From: Planctomicrobium sp.
Lineage (GTDB): Bacteria; Planctomycetota; Planctomycetia; Planctomycetales; Planctomycetaceae
Direction: 5' to 3'
DNA length: 12,081 nt
Assembly (NCBI GenBank): GCA_029259835.1
Contig: JAJDEL010000510.1
Location: 1-12,081, forward strand
Shown here piece by piece: positions 7,646 to 12,081 of the stretch (position 1 is its first letter; every line of letters starts with the position of its first letter). The notes below the pieces were generated by a model. It saw only the letters and a program-made list of their open reading frames with translations, did not search any database and was not told where the DNA came from. Position numbers and translations under genes: made by a program.

Positions 7646-7681
7646 CACAGCCGCGGGGAAGCTGAATTCCTCGCGGCTGTG
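7646..7681. terminator. strong hairpin between convergent genes, probable bidirectional terminator
   Basis: A 15-bp stem (arms 7646-7660 and 7667-7681) with a six-base loop GCTGAA. All pairs are Watson-Crick except one G-T opposition, which is a G-U wobble in one RNA. It sits 34 nt after the FadL-like stop and 28 nt after the methyltransferase stop on the opposite strand. No T-tract follows directly on either strand, so it is not a textbook intrinsic terminator; it may act as a transcript-end or RNA-stabilising hairpin. Confidence 0.7.
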
Positions 7682-7709
7682 GTACATTCGGAGAGACTGT
7701 TGGTAGCAG

Positions 7710-8831
7710 TTAGTCCACTTGCTGTGAATCCTTTTCTTCAGACAGGCGACTCCCTTCACCCTCTGACGTAAAATGTGGACCGCTCAATTCGTGCTCTCTG
7801 TCGGTTCGAACGTCCTCTGCGATTTCAATCCTGTTTACAAAATTCATGATGATGTTCGTTTCATCCCGGAACATTTCCATTTTCTCTACGTCGTAACCAG
7901 CCTGGGCAAACAAGTTCCGGCAGTCCTCCTCTGTACGTTGATAAAAATGCCAATCCACGTGCCACTGATATTCGGAGGCGACATACTCTCGGCAATCTTT
8001 AAAGGCGACATAAACAATGCCGCCATCGGCAACCGATTCTCGCCAACCCTCCAAAATCCGGACCATAAATCGATCCGGTATGTAGTCGCAAAGCCCAACA
8101 CTGTAGACGATATCTGACACTCCAAAGTTCGCAACGTTCTTTTTTGCTGAGCTGGTTTTCAGGGCGTTGTAACAGACGCAATTCAGGTCAACAGACTCTC
8201 TTGATTCTGCATCAAAGTGGTCGCGCAGATATTGCAGAGCATCTTCATCGGTATCGAGACAAGTGAGCGAGATGCGGTGGTTCAAATCTTGAATCCCGGA
8301 CGAAAACTCCTGTCCTGGACCCGATGCAATATTGAGGACTCGAACATCACTCTCACGCTGGTTGATTTCCTGAATGATGAAGTGCTTAACATTTGCAATA
8401 CGAGTAACGACTGCTTTGGCAAGATCGCTCTGTAGGAAGTACCTATCCAAGAGACCACCAAACCCCTCTGACTTCACACGCCCTTCATAAATTGCAGAGA
8501 GCATCATGTAGTCACCGGGATATCCACGTGGCTTTGCCTTTGCGTGAGACATAAACCAGCTCTGCTCAAACCAGTGAGCAATTTCAGAACGAAATCTGGT
8601 CTGAACTTCTGCAAGCAGCCTGGAATTTTGTGACAGTTTCTCTTCAAACTTTGCACAATCAAGCCTTGATCGATGAATTGCCCCGATCAAATCATCCAAG
8701 AGTCGGTCGTCATTCACTTCGCCATTTGTAACAGCATGTTCGATTTCCCGTAATTCACGTTTGAAATTTTCAACATTGTTGTCGAAAAATATTTCAACAT
8801 CAAACTGTACATCGTCTTGCACTGCAGACAT
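7710..8831 (-). CDS. class I SAM-dependent methyltransferase, 'extracellular factor / 3-OH-PAME biosynthesis'-type family
   Basis: A cytoplasmic methyltransferase of 373 residues. The N-terminal 90 residues are helical and charged. A family-specific segment KPRGYPGDYMML (100-111) precedes the Rossmann fold: SAM motif I VLNIASGPGQ (165-174), acidic strand-2 end D193 (TCLDTDEDAL), and motif IV region DIVYSVGLCDYIPDRF (240-255). GIVYVAF (271-277) and HVDWHFYQRT (291-300) follow. The combination RGYPGDY, GLCDYIPDR and DWHFYQR matches, from memory, a broad family whose members are often named after Ralstonia PhcB, the 3-hydroxypalmitate methyl ester synthase; substrate specificity of most members is unproven. 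The last 35 residues or so are acidic and probably disordered. AAGGTG lies 7 nt before the ATG and supports the start. It is a single gene, divergent from the STAND pseudokinase gene and convergent with the FadL-like gene. Methyltransferase fold is near certain; a lipid substrate is only a suggestion. Confidence 0.88.
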   Translation of the reverse strand: MSAVQDDVQFDVEIFFDNNVENFKRELREIEHAVTNGEVNDDRLLDDLIGAIHRSRLDCAKFEEKLSQNSRLLAEVQTRFRSEIAHWFEQSWFMSHAKAKPRGYPGDYMMLSAIYEGRVKSEGFGGLLDRYFLQSDLAKAVVTRIANVKHFIIQEINQRESDVRVLNIASGPGQEFSSGIQDLNHRISLTCLDTDEDALQYLRDHFDAESRESVDLNCVCYNALKTSSAKKNVANFGVSDIVYSVGLCDYIPDRFMVRILEGWRESVADGGIVYVAFKDCREYVASEYQWHVDWHFYQRTEEDCRNLFAQAGYDVEKMEMFRDETNIIMNFVNRIEIAEDVRTDREHELSGPHFTSEGEGSRLSEEKDSQQVD

Positions 8832-8838
8832 GGTTCAA

Positions 8839-8844
8839 CACCTT
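8839..8844 (-). promoter_or_regulatory. Shine-Dalgarno site of the methyltransferase gene
   Basis: AAGGTG on the minus strand, 7 nt before the ATG at 8831, supports this start. Confidence 0.65.
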
Positions 8845-9089
8845 GAGATAAAATTGGAAATGAAATGGCTTGAACCCGCATTGCCCCATCGTTGCTACGG
8901 TTGTAACGAAGGGCAAGGATAATCAACAATTTCTGAGTAATTCTAAAGAAACAATTGTGCCAGCATGTCGGATTTCGGCATCAGTAAAACAATTCCGGTT
9001 CGGTAATTTAATCCATCACGGAGCTTTTTTCGCCCCGTCTCCTCGAACAGGAGCTAGAAATAGGGAGGAAAACCCGCAATTTCAGTGGA

Positions 9090-9148
9090 TGGAATTCGCA
9101 CGCTTGATACTGATGCAGTGAGGCAACGCGTATTTGAGTGCAATTCCA
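9090..9148. repeat. imperfect inverted repeat upstream of the STAND pseudokinase gene
   Basis: TGGAATTCGCAC (9090-9101) is the near reverse complement of GTGCAATTCCA (9138-9148), differing by one inserted base, with 36 nt between them. The right arm ends 9 nt before the ATG at 9158. It could be paired operator half-sites or a hairpin over the translation start region. Function is inferred from position only. Confidence 0.35.
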
Positions 9149-9157
9149 CACGATGCA

Positions 9158-12081
9158 ATGACCGATCGCAATACCGTATCTGAAACTGGCAGCAAAAATC
9201 GGAACAAACTCCGATCAGGGCTATGCATTGCGGAACAGTATCAACTCGTTCAAGAAGTTGATGATCCATTTGGGTGCGAATGCTGGCTAGGACTTGACAC
9301 TCAAAGTGAAGATTTCATCCATGCCAGATTCTTGTGTTCCATTGAAAGTCCGCTATTTTCTCGCATTCAAAATGAATTGAACTCGCTTCTCAACTCGGGT
9401 GGAACTGAGGTTTTCCCCATTCTGGCAACGGCGGAGGTGGAAGATGACTTCTGCGTGATCGCTCGCGTTCCGGAAGGTCACCGGCTGAGACAAGAACTTG
9501 AAGACGATCCATTTTCAATTCATGATTGCCTGATTCTCTACCGGAAACTGTTGATTCTTGTCGACCAACTGCATTCGAATAACGTGCTGCATCGCGCGAT
9601 CAACCCAGATTCCATTTATGTTCAAAAAAACGACAATGCACGGGAATACGAACTGCTCTGGTCGGGAATTTCAATCGTCGACCATCCATCGCATCAGGCA
9701 TCGAACGACCTGTTACAGTATGCCAGTTATATCTCGCCAGAACAAAGCGGCCTTGTCTCCAATAGCGATTCTCCGGCCTCGGACATTTATTCGATCGCAA
9801 CAGTCATCTACGAAGTTCTAGCTGGTAAGCGTCTGTTCGAAGCGACGAGCCTCAACGAATTTCTATTCAAACAATCAACAGAATCGGTCCTAACATTACG
9901 CACACTTGGCATCCAGGTTCCCCAGGCTCTGGATGAAATTCTGCAGCGTTCCCTACAGCTTTCGACCGAACACCGATACCAAACCGCATCGGCTGTTCTT
10001 GACGATGTGACTGAGCTACTCGGCGCTTATGAATCTGGTGAGTTTGACCCATCGATCATTCTCGGAACTTCTGACCTCCGACCGACTCTAAGCCCGCCAG
10101 CATTTGTCGCACGCCCACTTGAACTCCAACGGCTCAACTTTCATCTCGAACAGGCAGCGAAAGGGAAAGCAGGAGTCGTGACGCTCTCAGGCGAATCAGG
10201 ATTGGGAAAGTCACGTCTGTTGACCGAGTTTTCCCTTCATGCGAGATCACGAAACGACAGTGTTTATCATGGATCTACGACGGCAGATATTGTTGCCCCG
10301 TTTCAGATCTTCGAAGAGCTTGCAAAGCAATTCCTGGCTCAGGGAGAGGACGAGCACGACCTTCAGAAGCGGTTGAAATCACTCAGCCGGGAAGATCGAC
10401 AAGCCATCGTCCATGCACTCCCGATTTTGAACGAATTATTGCTTCAAGACGAAGAGGAGAATTCCGGCGTAATCGGAGAAGCACAAACACTCACGGCCCT
10501 GTGCCGACTCTTAGAAACATTGGGGACTGCCGAAACTCCTGCTCTTGTGATCCTCGATGATTGCCAATGGGATGCAGATTTTGTGGGTCGGCTGTTGAAA
10601 CGGTGGTTACTTTTCAAGACGCAGAATCCTAAACATCCCAGACACGTTGTTCTGGTCGCTTCATTCCGATCAGAAGAAGTCGCGAAGACCCATCCTCTGA
10701 GACAAATGCATCGGGTCGAGAACATTGAACTTCAGCCGTTAGACGACGACTGTGTGCAATTGATGGCGCAGTCAATGGCAGGACCGTTACCGTTACGGGC
10801 ATTGAATCTTATCAAGGATCTCTCGGCAGGCAGCCCGTTTATGGTTGTCGCTCTGGTTCACGGTCTTGTCGAAACGAAGGCGATTCTCTTTTCACAAAAT
10901 GGATGGGAAATCGACGATTCTGCCTTCGATCAGGTCAAATCATCTTCTCAATCCGCTGACATTCTTGCGAAACGTCTGGATTTACTTTCTCCGAACACAA
11001 GGATCTTTCTCGAAGCCGGAGCCGTACTCGGAACTGAATTTGACGAAGAGATTGCTGCCGTTCTATCATCCCTGACGGATTCTGAAATTGCAAATTCTGT
11101 TCAAGATGCCAAAGACCGCCAATTGCTGTGGCGTCATCAATCGACACATGAATATCGATTCTTGCACGACAAAATTCGTGAAGAACTTCTCGCACGAATG
11201 CCGACTCAGCGGAGGCACAAACTCCACAAGCAGGTTGCAAGTCATCTGGAGCGAACTTTCCCCAAACGAATCGCCGAAATTGCTTATCATTACGACGCCG
11301 CTGATGAGAATGAATCCGCTGTCAAGTTTGCTTTGATTGCCGCTGAATCAGCCAGAAAACAACACGCGCTCAATCTGGCCGAACAGCAACTTCGGATTGC
11401 TCTGAAGTCGCCAGTAGATTTTGATTCAGACTCTCACTTCAAAATTATCGAAGGCTTAGGCGATGTCCTGATGTTACAAGGACGCTATGGAGAAGCGGAG
11501 GATGTATTTCACCAAGCAAATAGTTTCGCGACTAACGAAATCGCACGTTCAGAACTTCAGGGAAAATATGGTGAACTCTGTGTGAAGCGCGGAGACATGG
11601 AAACTGCAGCTCTGAAATTTCAAGAAGCACTGCTCGCTCTGAACCAAAGTGTACCTGCTTCGAAACTCCAACTTGTGCAGCAGCTTGGCAAAGAAATCTT
11701 CCGGCAAGTGTTTCATACTGTATTGCCCAGGTTGTTTGTTCAACGAAGTCTCAAGACTTCTGGCAAAGAAAAAAAAATTGAACTTCGACTCTACAGCGGT
11801 CTTTCTCATGCAAGTTGGTACTGTAAAAGTCTCCCGATGGCGATGTGGGCGCACTTGCGGGGCATGAACGAAGGGGAACGATACCCACCAACTCTCGAAC
11901 TTGCTCAAGCATATTCTGATCATGCACCGGCAATGATTCTCGTCCCATTTTTCTCTCGCGCTTACAAGTATGTTGAGCGTTCTTTTGAAATCCGCAAACA
12001 ACTTAATGATGATTGGGGACAAGGACAATCACTTCATTTTCATGGAATTGTCCATTACGCGAATTGTGAATATGAAAAGTG
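9158..12081 (+). CDS. pseudokinase - STAND ATPase - TPR-like giant signalling protein, N-terminal 974 residues (3' end off window)
   Basis: One uninterrupted frame to the right edge. Residues about 24-290 have a Hanks-kinase layout but lack catalysis: no glycine loop (VDDPFGCECWLG instead), no VAIK lysine (FIHARF instead), HRDIKPxN replaced by HRAINPDS (145-152; catalytic Asp is A147, Lys is N149, Asn is S152), and DFG absent (WSGIS). The structural motifs SPEQ (193-196) and SDIYS (208-212) remain. A STAND/AAA ATPase follows (about 310-560): Walker A GESGLGKS (345-352, K351) and Walker B ALVILDDCQW (462-471). FLHDKIREELL (668-678) with AEIAYHY (706-712) matches the helical arm of COG3899-type ATPases, then TPR-like helices to about 820. 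Residues 894-974 (MWAHLRGMN, ERYPPT, DDWGQGQSLHF) resemble the conserved region that, in related proteins, precedes GAF, histidine-kinase or other output domains. The ATG lacks a Shine-Dalgarno; TTG 9134, 10 nt after GTGAGG, is an alternative. An upstream in-frame TGA at 9119 limits extension. The role is probably signal-gated ATPase switching. Confidence 0.9.
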   Translation, partial: MTDRNTVSETGSKNRNKLRSGLCIAEQYQLVQEVDDPFGCECWLGLDTQSEDFIHARFLCSIESPLFSRIQNELNSLLNSGGTEVFPILATAEVEDDFCVIARVPEGHRLRQELEDDPFSIHDCLILYRKLLILVDQLHSNNVLHRAINPDSIYVQKNDNAREYELLWSGISIVDHPSHQASNDLLQYASYISPEQSGLVSNSDSPASDIYSIATVIYEVLAGKRLFEATSLNEFLFKQSTESVLTLRTLGIQVPQALDEILQRSLQLSTEHRYQTASAVLDDVTELLGAYESGEFDPSIILGTSDLRPTLSPPAFVARPLELQRLNFHLEQAAKGKAGVVTLSGESGLGKSRLLTEFSLHARSRNDSVYHGSTTADIVAPFQIFEELAKQFLAQGEDEHDLQKRLKSLSREDRQAIVHALPILNELLLQDEEENSGVIGEAQTLTALCRLLETLGTAETPALVILDDCQWDADFVGRLLKRWLLFKTQNPKHPRHVVLVASFRSEEVAKTHPLRQMHRVENIELQPLDDDCVQLMAQSMAGPLPLRALNLIKDLSAGSPFMVVALVHGLVETKAILFSQNGWEIDDSAFDQVKSSSQSADILAKRLDLLSPNTRIFLEAGAVLGTEFDEEIAAVLSSLTDSEIANSVQDAKDRQLLWRHQSTHEYRFLHDKIREELLARMPTQRRHKLHKQVASHLERTFPKRIAEIAYHYDAADENESAVKFALIAAESARKQHALNLAEQQLRIALKSPVDFDSDSHFKIIEGLGDVLMLQGRYGEAEDVFHQANSFATNEIARSELQGKYGELCVKRGDMETAALKFQEALLALNQSVPASKLQLVQQLGKEIFRQVFHTVLPRLFVQRSLKTSGKEKKIELRLYSGLSHASWYCKSLPMAMWAHLRGMNEGERYPPTLELAQAYSDHAPAMILVPFFSRAYKYVERSFEIRKQLNDDWGQGQSLHFHGIVHYANCEYEK

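Larger units (their letters stand above)
8832..9157. other. divergent intergenic region between methyltransferase and STAND pseudokinase genes
   Basis: About 325 bases with no convincing gene. It must hold the promoters of both flanking genes, which opens the possibility of joint control. The structure seen is a small hairpin CTCCT-CGAAC-AGGAG at 9039-9053 and an imperfect inverted repeat just before the pseudokinase start (9090-9148). I cannot place a good sigma-70 promoter on either strand. The short plus ORF at 8870-9121 has no recognisable feature and is treated as chance. Confidence 0.6.

Noticed and set aside
7025..8181. ORFs overlapping the FadL-like and methyltransferase genes in other frames (7025-7288, 7129-7374, 7773-8117, 7886-8134, 7999-8181).
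   Set aside because: They lie in other frames of two genes with clear family signatures and show no coherent protein features.
9039..9053. Hairpin CTCCT-CGAAC-AGGAG as an intrinsic terminator or small RNA end.
   Set aside because: The stem is only 5 bp, no T-tract follows on either strand, and no upstream transcript is evident.
8870..9121. 83-codon plus-strand ORF before the STAND pseudokinase gene.
   Set aside because: No ribosome binding site, no recognisable motif, and it occupies the expected promoter region of two divergent genes.
9054..12028. Many short ORFs on both strands in the right part, including a 159-codon minus-strand ORF at 11549-12028.
   Set aside because: The plus-strand frame from 9158 is open to the edge and carries kinase-fold, Walker A/B and TPR-like features; the others are overlapping readings of it.

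Overview
The window looks like chromosomal DNA from a diderm bacterium of moderate GC. My best guess is a planctomycete: there are two large signalling proteins built on Hanks-type kinase folds, one kinase carries its membrane domain at the N-terminus, most starts lack a clear Shine-Dalgarno site, and an outer-membrane FadL-type barrel is present. That assignment is inference from gene content and style. No rRNA, tRNA, CRISPR array, insertion sequence or phage gene is visible.

Layout, left to right. (1) 1-2296, minus strand: the first 765 codons of pyruvate carboxylase (pyc), with its 3' end beyond the left edge. (2) 2297-2700: a divergent intergenic region holding a perfect 14-bp palindrome. 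(3) 2701-4431, plus: a six-helix membrane protein ending in a complete Hanks-type Ser/Thr kinase domain and a short Cys-containing tail. (4) 5907-4453, minus: a two-gene unit, an HPt phosphotransfer protein followed by a response regulator with receiver and HD-GYP (cyclic-di-GMP phosphodiesterase) domains. (5) 5908-6354: a divergent intergenic region with inverted repeats and two weak small-ORF candidates. (6) 6355-7611, plus: a FadL/OMPP1 outer-membrane barrel with signal peptide and good ribosome binding site. (7) 7646-7681: a strong hairpin between convergent genes. (8) 8831-7710, minus: a class I SAM-dependent methyltransferase of the family often labelled 'extracellular factor (3-hydroxypalmitic acid methyl ester) biosynthesis'. 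(9) 8832-9157: a divergent intergenic region with an imperfect inverted repeat. (10) 9158 to the right edge, plus: the first 974 codons of a very large fusion of a degenerate (pseudo)kinase, a STAND-type ATPase and a TPR-like region, with its C-terminus off the window.

How the genes may work together: pyc is housekeeping anaplerosis and probably unrelated to its neighbours. The rest is dominated by signal transduction: Ser/Thr kinase, phosphorelay with c-di-GMP output, and a giant STAND sensor. The most suggestive cluster is the FadL channel, the fatty-acid-methyl-ester-type methyltransferase and the divergent STAND pseudokinase, with a phosphorelay output pair nearby. They could form a lipid-signal import, synthesis and sensing locus, but this rests on family resemblance and adjacency only.
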